Positions 1 through 9,612 of a stretch of DNA of 64,000 nucleotides are shown here, piece by piece. This DNA is from Ruminococcus sp. GTDB lineage: Bacteria > Bacillota > Clostridia > Lachnospirales > Lachnospiraceae. Both the position numbers and the translations under genes were made by a program. Numbering within the stretch: position 1 is the first letter of the stretch; each line of letters starts with the position of its first letter. The notes beneath the pieces are model-generated. The model had not been told where the DNA came from and made no database searches. It was given only the letters and a program-made list of their open reading frames with translations. Location: positions 1-64,000 of the forward strand of contig JACERV010000022.1 of the NCBI GenBank assembly GCA_013911065.1, written 5' to 3'.

Positions 1-22
1 CTTTCTAATAAAATTTTGTATT

Positions 23-48
23 CATCTGAAATACGGTGTATTCAGATG
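23..48. other. short hairpin at left edge
   Basis: The arms CATCTGAAATAC (23-34) and GTATTCAGATG (38-48) pair with one bulged A around a three-base loop. No strong T-run follows at once, although a T-rich stretch lies 15-25 bases downstream. It may belong to the 3' end of a gene outside the window. The rest of 1-516 has no gene that I can support. Confidence 0.35.
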
Positions 49-279
49 GCTTATTAAAGTTACTCTTTTTTTATATCAAAAAATTTGTATAAAACCTCTT
101 GACTATTTATAGTTTGTCACCTCTTTCGGATAGACTCTGTTTCAAAATATGTTTAAACCTGTTTAGATTATCTTCGGAAGGCTTATTGCTTTCCATTTCG
201 TAAAATGTCCCACCGCCTTCCGAAATGAACCAGCTGTCGGCGGGAAAGATTTTCTTTGGTGCATACTCGTGCACATTTC

Positions 280-375
280 CTATACTTGGTACACGATACC
301 TCTAAGCCCTTAACATGAAGTTTCTGTTCTGTTACAGTAAATTTTAAACCCTATACACGATACGTAAACCCATGA
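280..375. repeat. short direct repeats in leader of collagen-like gene
   Basis: The string TACACGATAC occurs twice (about 290 and 354), and a related CATGATACG follows near 373. They lie in the 500-base non-coding stretch before the collagen-like gene and may be promoter or regulator-binding elements. I could not fit a confident vegetative or sporulation-sigma promoter to them. Confidence 0.25.
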
Positions 376-462
376 TACGAAAGGCCGAGGGCAGGGCAAA
401 ACTGGTGCATGATTATGGAATAGAGCCGGTTTTGAGTAAGGAGGAGAGTAACTTACTTCTAG

Positions 463-1950
<1,488 letters not shown>

Positions 1951-1974
1951 ATGATAGAAGAAAGTTTGTAATGA

Positions 1975-1995
1975 ACCTGTCAGTATGATGCAGGT
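1975..1995 (+). terminator. weak hairpin after collagen-like gene
   Basis: ACCTG (1975-1979) and CAGGT (1991-1995) can pair, followed by CTTTAAAAAAG. The stem has only five pairs and the T-run is short, so it may be a weak terminator or chance pairing. Confidence 0.25.
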
Positions 1996-2040
1996 CTTTA
2001 AAAAAGAAATATCTAAAAGGATAAGGAGGAAAAGACTGTA

Positions 2041-2283
2041 GTGGTAATCAATGACGAAATTATCCGGATGATAGAAGAAACTGCAAAGTTATCGGTTGTT
2101 GACAAAAAAAACAATTTGTACAAAGATCTGGGATTTGACTCCCTTTCTTTTATCCGTCTTTTACTTAAGATAGAGGATATATATTCCATTACCTTTGATA
2201 TAACAGAAATGGAATCTTGCCTGGAGGTCAGCCAGCTGATTGCATCGGTTGAAAAAAAAGTAAAGGAGAACATTAAAAGATGA
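2041..2283 (+). CDS. acyl carrier protein-like carrier
   Basis: This is an 80-residue acidic protein with the carrier-protein signature LGFDSL; Ser34 is the predicted phosphopantetheine attachment site. The length and the helical pattern around the DSL motif fit a stand-alone ACP or PCP. It starts with GTG 2041 behind AAGGAGG (about 2023-2029). Its stop overlaps the start of the AMP-forming ligase in an ATGA tetranucleotide, so the two are translationally coupled. The gene is far from any fatty acid synthesis genes, which suggests a dedicated carrier loaded by the neighbouring ligase rather than the housekeeping AcpP. The acyl or aminoacyl group carried is unknown. Confidence 0.85.
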   Translation: MVINDEIIRMIEETAKLSVVDKKNNLYKDLGFDSLSFIRLLLKIEDIYSITFDITEMESCLEVSQLIASVEKKVKENIKR

Positions 2284-3764
2284 TTAGAGATTTATTTTTA
2301 AGGTCTAAATGTCTGCAAAAACCGGCAGTTATTGATGGTAAGACCAGCATTACGATTCAGGATGTTATTCAAAAAACTATAGGTGTTCAGGCATACCTGC
2401 CCTTGAGGCATTGGGAAAATGCCGCGATATTTTTACCCGATGGGAGCGATTTTATTGCCGCTCTTTTTGGTATATTTCTGTTGGGAAAAACGGCATTTCC
2501 TTTAAATGTCCGCCTGACAAAGCACGAGGTAATTCCCTTGCTTGAACAGACGGACACAGGTATTATCATTACTTCAGAAAGATTTCGTCCAGTTTTTGAA
2601 GAGATAAAAGCAGTGTCTATACCTCATTTATATGTGATTTATGTGGAGGAATGCCAGCCACAAGATACTATGCAGCTTCTTTACGAGCCTGGTACAGGGC
2701 CAGATGAACCAATGGTGCTGTTAACGACATCCGGCTCTACAGGCAGGAGTAAAATTGTGCCTTTGACAGAGAGGAATGTTGCGACTTCTGTTTTGGGGTA
2801 TATTGACAAAATGTGTTTTGAAAACCTGAATGAGAAGGATATAAGGTATCTCCTTGCAGTTCCGTTTTCTTCTGCATATGGTTTGATGATCCTGTGTGCC
2901 TGCCTCATAAAAGAATTCCCTATGGTTCTGCTTAAAGAGGGCTTTACTTTGAATTCCTTTTATAAAACAGTTCAGGACCACAGGGTAACTCACTATGAGG
3001 GTGGGGCTACCATTCTCCTTATGATGGAGCAGACCGCAGGCAGGCCTGTTCCTTATGATATTCATTTGTTAAAATATTTTGGGTTTGGGGGAAGTAAAAT
3101 TTCCGGTGCCACACTGAGAAGACTTTTAAATGCTTATCCTAAGATTCAGCTCTGGCAGGGCTATGGGATGACGGAAGCAGCCCCATTAATTACGAAGTGT
3201 GCGAATATTAGTTTAGAAAAATTGGATTCTGTGGGAAAGGCGATAAAAGGGATTGAGATTTTTATAGATGATGACGGTGTGATTACAGATACTCCTTATA
3301 TCAATGGGGAAATTCTTGTAAAGGGACCCAATGTGATGTCAGGGTATTACAAAAATGAAGAGGAAACAAAAGGGGTATTGAAAAATGGCTATTTGTATAC
3401 AGGTGATCTTGGCTATCTGGATGAGGAAGGGTATTTGTATATTTACGGTCGGAAGAAAAATGTAATTATCGTCAGAGGATTTAACGTATATCCGGAGGAA
3501 GTGGAAGCTTGTATCTTAAACAGCCGGTTTGCAAAGGACTGTGTTGTCTATGGAGAGATGGATGAATGGGGAAATGAAACTGTCTGCGCAGATATTATTC
3601 CGGCCGACTCTCAGACCAGCCGGGAAAAAATTCGGGAAGAAATCAGAGCTTACTGCAAAACACACCTGTCAGGATTTAAACAGCCCTTGAAAATAAAGAT
3701 GGTTGATATAATCGGAAAGACTGTGTCGGGGAAAAATGAAAGGAAAAGAGAGGCGCAGTCATGA
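2280..3764 (+). CDS. AMP-forming acyl (adenylate) ligase
   Basis: A 494-residue member of the ANL superfamily, which adenylates a carboxylic acid and transfers it to a thiol. Visible motifs: the P-loop-like TTSGSTGRSK (about 149-158), GYGMTEAAP (about 294-302), YTGDLGYLDEEGYLYI (about 372), GRKKNVIIVRGFNVYPEEVE (about 391) and the C-terminal GKTVSGKNERK with the catalytic lysine (near 485). It overlaps the ACP gene upstream and the BtrH-like gene downstream by ATGA junctions. The likely job is to activate a carboxylate and load it onto the adjacent ACP; the substrate cannot be read from the sequence. A CoA ligase is the alternative, but the coupled ACP makes acyl-ACP ligase more likely. Confidence 0.88.
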   Translation: MIRDLFLRSKCLQKPAVIDGKTSITIQDVIQKTIGVQAYLPLRHWENAAIFLPDGSDFIAALFGIFLLGKTAFPLNVRLTKHEVIPLLEQTDTGIIITSERFRPVFEEIKAVSIPHLYVIYVEECQPQDTMQLLYEPGTGPDEPMVLLTTSGSTGRSKIVPLTERNVATSVLGYIDKMCFENLNEKDIRYLLAVPFSSAYGLMILCACLIKEFPMVLLKEGFTLNSFYKTVQDHRVTHYEGGATILLMMEQTAGRPVPYDIHLLKYFGFGGSKISGATLRRLLNAYPKIQLWQGYGMTEAAPLITKCANISLEKLDSVGKAIKGIEIFIDDDGVITDTPYINGEILVKGPNVMSGYYKNEEETKGVLKNGYLYTGDLGYLDEEGYLYIYGRKKNVIIVRGFNVYPEEVEACILNSRFAKDCVVYGEMDEWGNETVCADIIPADSQTSREKIREEIRAYCKTHLSGFKQPLKIKMVDIIGKTVSGKNERKREAQS

Positions 3765-4618
3765 GTCTGTTTTATTTTCAGGGATTAAATTGCTATTCCA
3801 GCAGTATGTTGAATGCTGCTGCACTCACAGGGGTGGATTATCGGAATGTTTTTGCTAACTTGTGGTCAGAAACGGATTTTACGTATGATCAGATTCATCA
3901 TTTGTATTTATCCAGAAGAATGCCAGCTAATCTGGAGGCATTGGGTGTAAAGCTTGAATTTCTGAATTGCTGTTCTCCAGAGGAGGTGGAAAAGAGCTTA
4001 TCACGGCTTTCCAATGAGCAGTGGATGGTAGTTGGAATGGATGCATTTTTCATTCCGTGGACCCCTTATTATAGGACGTTGCACAGCTCCCATTATTTTA
4101 TTGCCCGAAAAAAGAATGGAAACACTTATTCATGTTTTGACCCCACATATGACGGGAAAAATATGGAGCTAACTAAGGATAATATGATTTCCCACATTGT
4201 TGATATTTGCTGGATTTATAAAACAGCCGGGAACCAGTTTCATATAAGTATCCGGCAGGAGGTACAGGAAATACTGTATTCTCACCCTAAAATACAAGAA
4301 AATCTCCTTGTTCAAATCAAGGAGTGTGCTTACGGAAAACATAAAAACGGGGAATTGCTTGCAAAGTACATAGATGCTTTAATCAATAACCGTTATCTTT
4401 ATGTTCATTACCTCCAGAGCATGTCGTTATACAGGGGAAAATATGATCAATATTTTTCTAAGGAGTTTTTTCAAAAATGGGTAACAGTAAAATATGGATT
4501 ATATAAAGCATCTATCAGGCAAAGCAACCAGGAGATCATTCGTGAGGTATGTGGGCATTTTGGGGAACTGATAAGAGAAGAAATGGATATTGCTCAAAAG
4601 ATCGGGACAACAATATAA
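3761..4618 (+). CDS. BtrH/C39-like Cys-His-Asp protein, probable acyl-ACP acyltransferase
   Basis: A 285-residue protein with no signal peptide. The N-terminal 140 residues resemble the BtrH N-terminal / C39 peptidase-like fold: Cys11 in GLNCYSSSM, His108 and His111 in LHSSHYF, and Asp127 in CFDPTYD, in the order expected for a Cys-His-Asp triad. In butirosin synthesis BtrH moves an acyl group from an ACP to an amine; here an ACP and its likely loading ligase are encoded directly upstream with overlapping stop/start codons. The C-terminal half is mostly helical and I do not recognise it. I infer an acyl-ACP-dependent acyltransferase; a cysteine peptidase is the alternative. The acceptor is unknown. 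Confidence 0.6.
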   Translation: MSLFYFQGLNCYSSSMLNAAALTGVDYRNVFANLWSETDFTYDQIHHLYLSRRMPANLEALGVKLEFLNCCSPEEVEKSLSRLSNEQWMVVGMDAFFIPWTPYYRTLHSSHYFIARKKNGNTYSCFDPTYDGKNMELTKDNMISHIVDICWIYKTAGNQFHISIRQEVQEILYSHPKIQENLLVQIKECAYGKHKNGELLAKYIDALINNRYLYVHYLQSMSLYRGKYDQYFSKEFFQKWVTVKYGLYKASIRQSNQEIIREVCGHFGELIREEMDIAQKIGTTI

Positions 4619-4686
4619 AATTTCTATATACATTCGTGTTAGAAAAGGCAAAAATAAAGTGTTGCAGGTATCACGCCAGTATATAA

Positions 4687-4715
4687 TTGACAATTACATT
4701 TCGTATAGTTATACT
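4687..4715 (+). promoter_or_regulatory. consensus sigma-A promoter of short transcript
   Basis: TTGACA at 4687-4692 and TATACT at 4710-4715 are separated by exactly 17 bases. It is the best promoter match I found in this part of the window. Its transcript would meet the terminator at 4730-4771 within about 55 bases. Confidence 0.7.
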
Positions 4716-4721
4716 GGGTGT

Positions 4722-4771
4722 AGTGCAAGGAGGTATAGTCTATGACTTAAGGTAACTATGCCTCTTTTTTT
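4722..4771 (+). ncRNA. putative ~50-nt RNA with two-codon reading frame and terminator
   Basis: Just after the 4687-4715 promoter, an ideal Shine-Dalgarno AAGGAGGT (4727-4734) stands 7 bases before ATG ACT TAA (4742-4750), a Met-Thr minigene. The SD itself forms the left arm of a ten-pair stem, GAGGTATAGT (4730-4739) with ACTATGCCTC (4755-4764), followed by seven T residues. The arrangement may be an attenuator controlling the decayed gene that follows, in which ribosome binding would block the terminator, or an independent small RNA. Nothing of this kind that I can name matches it. The 5' end is inferred from promoter spacing. Confidence 0.5.
4730..4771 (+). terminator. intrinsic terminator overlapping an SD sequence
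   Basis: Ten-pair stem (one G-T pair) of 4730-4739 with 4755-4764, then T7 at 4765-4771. The left arm contains the AAGGAGGT ribosome binding site, so translation and termination would compete. Confidence 0.75.
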
Positions 4772-4773
4772 AT

Positions 4774-5142
4774 GTTAAGAGAGTCGTGTTATTACAGCGG
4801 CTGGAGCTGTCTAATATTGATGTAAACATGTTCTCGGCGGCAGATAATAGTCTAATAAATGATGGTTGTGGATTATACCATGGCAGGTTGATTTTACCAT
4901 ATGAACATTTGTCTAGATTCCAGAACGATTTGATTGACTAAAATCCGGGATTCAAGCTAATAGGATATCACCCTGTGTCTACAGGGGGGATACATATTGA
5001 TATATCTGTGGCATGCTCCAGCATACTTGCAACCCTTGATTTTGGTGTGCCTTTGGTTTGCAAGTCCGAACTGGTTGTTTCCCTGTCTTTGCGGGTTCTT
5101 GGTAATACTGTTGAGACTTGTGTAGAATTATATCAGAAATAA
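4774..5142 (+). pseudogene. decayed gene of unknown family
   Basis: One frame stays open from about 4756 to the TAA at 5140-5142 except for an internal TAA at 4939-4941. The translation reads like real protein on both sides of that stop: DVNMFSAADNSLINDGCG and GLYHGRLILPYEHLSRFQ before it, GFKLIGYHPVSTGGIHIDIS and LDFGVPLVCKSELV after it. No good start codon with a ribosome binding site is visible, the nearest ATG being 4828. I do not recognise the family. The piece most likely is the 3' part of a gene that lost its 5' end and then gained a stop. A sequencing error at the TAA would leave an open frame of about 120 codons. Confidence 0.5.
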
Positions 5143-5209
5143 AGAACCACATGTATTTTAACTATAGAGTTCCCTTATAATTTAGATTTTTCAGAAAGGA
5201 AATGAAACC

Positions 5210-6082
5210 ATGATTCAATATGAAGGCCGTGTTTTCCGTCCGCCCTCTGAGGCGTACAGTCTGATTGTGCAGGTCACCATCGGTTGCAGTCATAATAAAT
5301 GCACCTTTTGCGATATGTATAAGGAAAAGCAGTTCCGGGTGCGCAAATTGGAGGAGGTCAAGGCCGATTTCGACGCGGCTCGTGCCCAGTATCACAAGGT
5401 GGAGCGCATCTTCTTAGCGGATGGCGATGCGCTGATGTGCCGTACCGCACATATGGCGGAGATTTTGCGTTATATCAAGCAAGTTTTCCCCGAATGTGAG
5501 CGCGTGACCTCGTATGGATCACCGTCATCCATTCTATGTAAGACACAGGAGGAACTGAACGAGCTTTCCGTCCTCGGACTGTCCATGATATATCTGGGGC
5601 TGGAATCCGGCTCGGATGAAGTCCTGCGCCGTGTTAACAAGGGCGAAACAGCAGATGAAATCGTGCGCGCCGGTCTGATGGTCAAAGAAGCAGGCATGAA
5701 ATTGAGTGTTACTTGTATCGCAGGGCTTGGCTCTCTTGAGCTTTCCGAAACTCACGCCATCCAAACCGCCGAAGCCCTGTCCCGCATGAAACCAGAGTAT
5801 ATCGGACTGTTAACTCTACTGTTTGAGCTGGAAACGCCGTTGATGCGCGACTGGAAAGAAGGTCGTTTCTACCTGATGAATCCGGTAGAAATCGCACACG
5901 AAACCCTGATTTTGCTTGAGCATATCGACGCAGAGGGCAGTGTGTTCCGCGCAAACCATGCCTCGAACTACGTCAACCTCGCCGGTACACTCAACTGCGA
6001 CCGGGAAACTATGATTGGCCGCCTGCGCCAAGCACTTGAGGGAAAAATCAACTTCAAAAGTGAAGAGTTTCGTGCACGCTGA
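5210..6082 (+). CDS. radical SAM protein, Elp3/HemN-like
   Basis: A 290-residue protein that should bind a [4Fe-4S] cluster and S-adenosylmethionine. The cluster cysteines are Cys26, Cys31 and Cys34 in GCSHNKCTFC, a CX4CX2C spacing rather than the usual CX3CX2C. LADGDALM (about 65) fits the GGE-like SAM-contact region, and YLGLESGSDEVLRRVNKG (about 127) is the conserved ExGxxxxL segment of the Elp3-like radical SAM barrel. The reaction is unknown. It stands alone behind AGAAAGGAAATG-like spacing. Its third codon positions look richer in G and C than those of the genes before it, shared with the oxidoreductase genes downstream, so the 5.2-8.8 kb block may have a different history. Confidence 0.82.
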   Translation: MIQYEGRVFRPPSEAYSLIVQVTIGCSHNKCTFCDMYKEKQFRVRKLEEVKADFDAARAQYHKVERIFLADGDALMCRTAHMAEILRYIKQVFPECERVTSYGSPSSILCKTQEELNELSVLGLSMIYLGLESGSDEVLRRVNKGETADEIVRAGLMVKEAGMKLSVTCIAGLGSLELSETHAIQTAEALSRMKPEYIGLLTLLFELETPLMRDWKEGRFYLMNPVEIAHETLILLEHIDAEGSVFRANHASNYVNLAGTLNCDRETMIGRLRQALEGKINFKSEEFRAR

Positions 6083-6265
6083 AACACCTATCACAATAAT
6101 TTGTGAGGATAGGGTTTAAAATGATATACATGTTGAGACATGCGTACATTTATCCCACGATGTTTATTCATGTAACTTTGCAGCTAAGAATTTAAAAGTT
6201 TTGAGATGAAAAAGGTGTTTCTTTAGAACGGTCTTTAAATGCTTTATAATATTTGATGTTTCTGA

Positions 6266-6271
6266 TATAAT
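6266..6271 (+). promoter_or_regulatory. extended -10 promoter for 2-oxoacid oxidoreductase operon
   Basis: TGATATAAT (6263-6271) contains TATAAT preceded by the extended TGN element; a weak TTTATA lies 17 bases upstream. It is 49 bases before the first gene, behind AAAGGAGG at about 6308. Confidence 0.5.
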
Positions 6272-6319
6272 CTTCATAAACACTTCAAACTTTAAGGCTA
6301 AAGAACAAAGGAGGGCATT

Positions 6320-7990
6320 ATGTACAATCTTTTGATTGGTGGCGCTGCAGGCCAAGGCGTGGATACTACTGCGGCAATATTGGAACATTGGATTAAGCAG
6401 TCGGGCTGCGAAGTATTTACAGTGCGCGATTTGATGTCGCGTATTCGAGGCGGCCATAACTTTTCATGTATTCGTTTTGGTGCGCAGGTCCCCTGCTGCC
6501 ACAGCGAAAAGCTGGATGGTATCATCGCTCTCAATGCAGAAACCGTTTCTATTCACCGGGATCATTTGCGGGACGGCGGATTTATTCTCTGTGACAGTGC
6601 AGTTGAAACAGATGATGATTTCGTTATCAAACTGGATATGGCAGCTATAGCGAAGAAACTGGGTAACGCGCGCGTGGCGAGTAGTGTGGCTATCGGCGCA
6701 GCGTTAAAGTTGTTCGGCGTCCCCATGAGCACGGAGCAGGCGGATAGCGTTTTCCGAAAATCTGTGAAAGCGGAATATGTAGATATTAATGTCCAGGCGG
6801 TACAAGCCGGATATCATGCCGTGCCTCAGAAATTTGAGCATGCCGGGGGGAATGCCTCTGATCACATGCTCATTTCCGGCAACCAGGCGCTGGCGCTGGG
6901 GGCCTTGACAGCAGGAGTGAAGTTTTATTCGGCATATCCGATGTCACCCTCCACATCCATTATGGAGTACTTGTCGCTAAAGTCTGCGGAAACAGGAATT
7001 GTTGTGGAGCAGGCTGAGGATGAAATCGGGGCAATTAACATGGCTGTCGGTGCCTCTTTTGCAGGCGCACGGGCAATGACGGGGACCTCTGGCGGCGGCT
7101 TCAGCCTGAAAGTGGAGGCCCTTGGTTTAGCCGGCATGGCTGAAATCCCCCTTGTTGTGGTGGATGTGCAGCGCCCCGGTCCTGTTACCGGTTTTCCTAC
7201 CCGCACGGAACAGAGCGATTTAAAATTCGTTATTTCAGCTTCCCAGGGGGAGTTCCCACGGATGGTCATCGCGTTGCGTAATCATGAGGATGCATTTTAC
7301 CAAACCATTCGTGCTTTCAACATGGCAGAAAAATATCAAATCCCGGTGATTTTGCTCAGTGACCAGTATCTGGCTGACTCTACGGCTGCTATTCCGATGT
7401 TGGATTCCCGCAAGATTGCGCTGTACGAACCGGAAGAGGGACCTGCGGGAGAGGACTACGCCCGCTATCGTTTTACGGAAAGCGGTATTTCTCCACGCAA
7501 ATTTCCTGGAACGAGAGATGGCTTTGTTGCCGCTGACACTGACGAACATGATGAGTATGGACACATTGTAGAAGATAGCGAGACTCGTATCCGTATGATG
7601 AAAAAACGTATGGGCAAGCTGGCACTGCTGGAGCAGGAGATTTTGGAGCCCGAATTACTGGGAGAACAGTCTCCTGATGTATTGCTTCTGGGCTGGGGCT
7701 CTTTGTATGGTCCGCTGGAGGAAGCCGTAGAATTACTTAATCAAAAAGGTGAAAAACGTTATAGCGCATTGGTGTTTGGGGACGTCTGGCCGCTTCCGCA
7801 AAAATTGCTGAAGCAATTGGCCTCATCAGCCAAGTACATTATTCATGTTGAGCAGAACTATACCGGTCAGCTTGCATCGCTGATTGCCGAAGTTACGGGG
7901 ATTAAAACGGATGCCGGAATATTGAAATATGACGGAAGACAGCTCAGTGGTGAGGAGATTGCTGATCGAATTGTAAAGGAGGGATTTTGA
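6320..7990 (+). CDS. 2-oxoacid:acceptor oxidoreductase, fused gamma-alpha subunit
   Basis: A 556-residue cytoplasmic protein. The first 180 residues are the gamma (POR/KOR gamma) domain, with GGAAGQGVDT near the start and MSRIRGGHNF (about 38). The rest is the alpha subunit pyrimidine-binding domain: GNQALALGALTAGVKFYSAYPMSPS (about 187), VEQAEDEIGAINMAVGAS (about 225), TGTSGGGFSL and DVQRPGPVTGFPT. With the TPP subunit encoded by the next gene it would oxidatively decarboxylate a 2-oxoacid to an acyl-CoA and pass electrons to ferredoxin. The fused gamma-alpha layout resembles 2-oxoglutarate/KorA-type enzymes, but the substrate cannot be assigned. The stop overlaps the start of the beta gene. 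Confidence 0.9.
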   Translation: MYNLLIGGAAGQGVDTTAAILEHWIKQSGCEVFTVRDLMSRIRGGHNFSCIRFGAQVPCCHSEKLDGIIALNAETVSIHRDHLRDGGFILCDSAVETDDDFVIKLDMAAIAKKLGNARVASSVAIGAALKLFGVPMSTEQADSVFRKSVKAEYVDINVQAVQAGYHAVPQKFEHAGGNASDHMLISGNQALALGALTAGVKFYSAYPMSPSTSIMEYLSLKSAETGIVVEQAEDEIGAINMAVGASFAGARAMTGTSGGGFSLKVEALGLAGMAEIPLVVVDVQRPGPVTGFPTRTEQSDLKFVISASQGEFPRMVIALRNHEDAFYQTIRAFNMAEKYQIPVILLSDQYLADSTAAIPMLDSRKIALYEPEEGPAGEDYARYRFTESGISPRKFPGTRDGFVAADTDEHDEYGHIVEDSETRIRMMKKRMGKLALLEQEILEPELLGEQSPDVLLLGWGSLYGPLEEAVELLNQKGEKRYSALVFGDVWPLPQKLLKQLASSAKYIIHVEQNYTGQLASLIAEVTGIKTDAGILKYDGRQLSGEEIADRIVKEGF

Positions 7991-8841
7991 TGGGAGGACA
8001 TAAATTCGACACTTATGAAACAGCCTGGTGTCCGGGCTGCGGAAACTTTAGTATATTAAATTCTCTCCAAAAGACGCTGGGGGAATTGAAAAAAGACCCG
8101 CATGATGTATTGATTGTGGGCGGCATTGGGCAAGCCGCAAAAACCCCTCAATATATCAGCGCAAATAGTTTTTGCGGACTTCATGGACGCGCAGTGCCGC
8201 CTGCCGTTGCGGCAAAAATTGTAAATCCCAATCTGACCGTCATTATCAATAGCGGAGACGGAGACAGCTACGGTGAAGGCGGCAATCATTTTATCCACAA
8301 TATCCGCCGCAATGTGGATATTGCCCATTTCATTCATGATAATCAAGTGTATGGTCTGACAAAGGGGCAGGCTTCTCCGACTGCAGACGAAGGTGCTGTA
8401 AATGACGTACAGGTGGACGGAAACAATAATATTCCGTTCAACCCGGTTCTTATGGCCATTGCATCCGGAGCTGGTTTTGTGGCGCGCAGCTTCAGCGGCA
8501 AACCGCAGCATCTGGAGGAGATGATGAAGAGAGCTATTTTGTTTAAAGGCTATGCCATGGTAGATATTTTGCAGCCGTGCGTCAGCTTCAATAAGGTCAA
8601 CACCTTTGCATGGTATAATAAACGTGTTTATGAATTGGATGACACCCATGATGCAGGCAACCGCCTGGCAGCTATGGAGAGGGCTATGGAGTTCGGCGAC
8701 CGCATCCCCATTGGTATATTGTATGAAAAGGAGCAGCCCACCTATCACGAAAAGCACCCTTCATTGAAAGACGGGCAGGTTTTGGTGGCAGAACGGAACA
8801 ATCCTGCTCTTATCGACAAGTATATGCAGGAAATGGTTTAA
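7990..8841 (+). CDS. 2-oxoacid:ferredoxin oxidoreductase, beta (TPP) subunit
   Basis: A 283-residue partner of the gamma-alpha protein. Cys14 and Cys17 in WCPGCGN, together with a later Cys in SFCGLHGR and one in LQPCVSFN, can hold the [4Fe-4S] cluster. GDGDSYGEGGNHFIHNIRRN followed by DNQVYGLTKGQ is the TPP/Mg-binding motif. A TTG at 7987 is in frame, but ATG 7990 is the likelier start: AAGGAGGG lies about 6 bases before it and it overlaps the upstream TGA as TGATG. No separate ferredoxin-like delta subunit is encoded nearby. The operon terminator that should follow is interrupted by an insertion sequence. Confidence 0.9.
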   Translation: MGGHKFDTYETAWCPGCGNFSILNSLQKTLGELKKDPHDVLIVGGIGQAAKTPQYISANSFCGLHGRAVPPAVAAKIVNPNLTVIINSGDGDSYGEGGNHFIHNIRRNVDIAHFIHDNQVYGLTKGQASPTADEGAVNDVQVDGNNNIPFNPVLMAIASGAGFVARSFSGKPQHLEEMMKRAILFKGYAMVDILQPCVSFNKVNTFAWYNKRVYELDDTHDAGNRLAAMERAMEFGDRIPIGILYEKEQPTYHEKHPSLKDGQVLVAERNNPALIDKYMQEMV

Positions 8842-8922
8842 TAATTGAAGGACCGCCGGCTTTTTGATATGATACCCTCAAGTAGGACACTGAAATATAA
8901 AAATCTACTTGGGGGTATTTCT

Positions 8923-9612
8923 ATGTCCAGAAAAAGTAAGATTAATCCAGTTGAAAAAGTTAAGGTTGTTGAGCGATATTTAAAAGAAAGAATCGGGCTC
9001 AACGAAGCCGCCAGAATTTCAGGTAATTGTTCAAATGATACCATCATTGCATGGATACGCATTTATGAAGAGTCAGGACCTGCAGGCTTACTTGACCAGC
9101 CTAAAAACCAAATGTATTCTAAAGAATTAAAACTAAATGCTGTCCAAGATTATATCAATGGGGAGGGTTCACAGAATGATATCTGTAAAAAATATCAGAT
9201 TCGTTCTCGGTCCCAGCTCAGGCAATGGGTTAAGGTGTATAATAATGGTGGAAATTTAAGAGAAACCACCGGAGGTGCATCTATGAAAAAAACAAGGGAT
9301 ACAACTTTTGAAGAACGACTAGAGATTGTGGAAGAGTGTTTGGAGAATGATAAGAATTACGGTGCAGCGGCTATTAAATATGGCTGTTCCTATCAACAAG
9401 TTCGTAATTGGGTGAAAAAATATGAAGAGATGGGGGCTGCTGGTCTTGACGACCGCCGTGGCCGGCGCATTGGCTCACGGCCCAGTCGAACCCCAGAAGA
9501 AGAACTGCGGGATAAGATTGCGGAATTGGAGCGCAGGAACATAAATCTACAAATGGAGAATGACCTGTTAAAAAAAGTCAGAGAACTGGGGAGGGGGGAG
9601 CACTATCATTAG
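8923..9612 (+). CDS. IS3-family transposase OrfA
   Basis: A 229-residue DNA-binding protein with three successive helix-turn-helix repeats (about residues 8-55, 66-110 and 125-170), each ending in a WV/IxxY-type motif such as LRQWVKVYNNG and VRNWVKKYEEMG. A leucine-zipper-like heptad segment follows (EELRDKIAELERRNINLQME). This is the standard OrfA layout of the IS150 group. ATG 8923 follows GGGGGT at 8911-8916; an upstream in-frame extension to 8845 would cross the terminal repeat and is rejected. The run of seven A at 9570-9576 near the 3' end is the likely -1 frameshift site for making the OrfAB transposase. Confidence 0.88.
   Translation: MSRKSKINPVEKVKVVERYLKERIGLNEAARISGNCSNDTIIAWIRIYEESGPAGLLDQPKNQMYSKELKLNAVQDYINGEGSQNDICKKYQIRSRSQLRQWVKVYNNGGNLRETTGGASMKKTRDTTFEERLEIVEECLENDKNYGAAAIKYGCSYQQVRNWVKKYEEMGAAGLDDRRGRRIGSRPSRTPEEELRDKIAELERRNINLQMENDLLKKVRELGRGEHYH

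Noticed and set aside
8056-8757. 233-codon minus-strand frame opposite the oxidoreductase beta gene
   Set aside because: Antisense shadow of a clear TPP-binding subunit, with no start signals.
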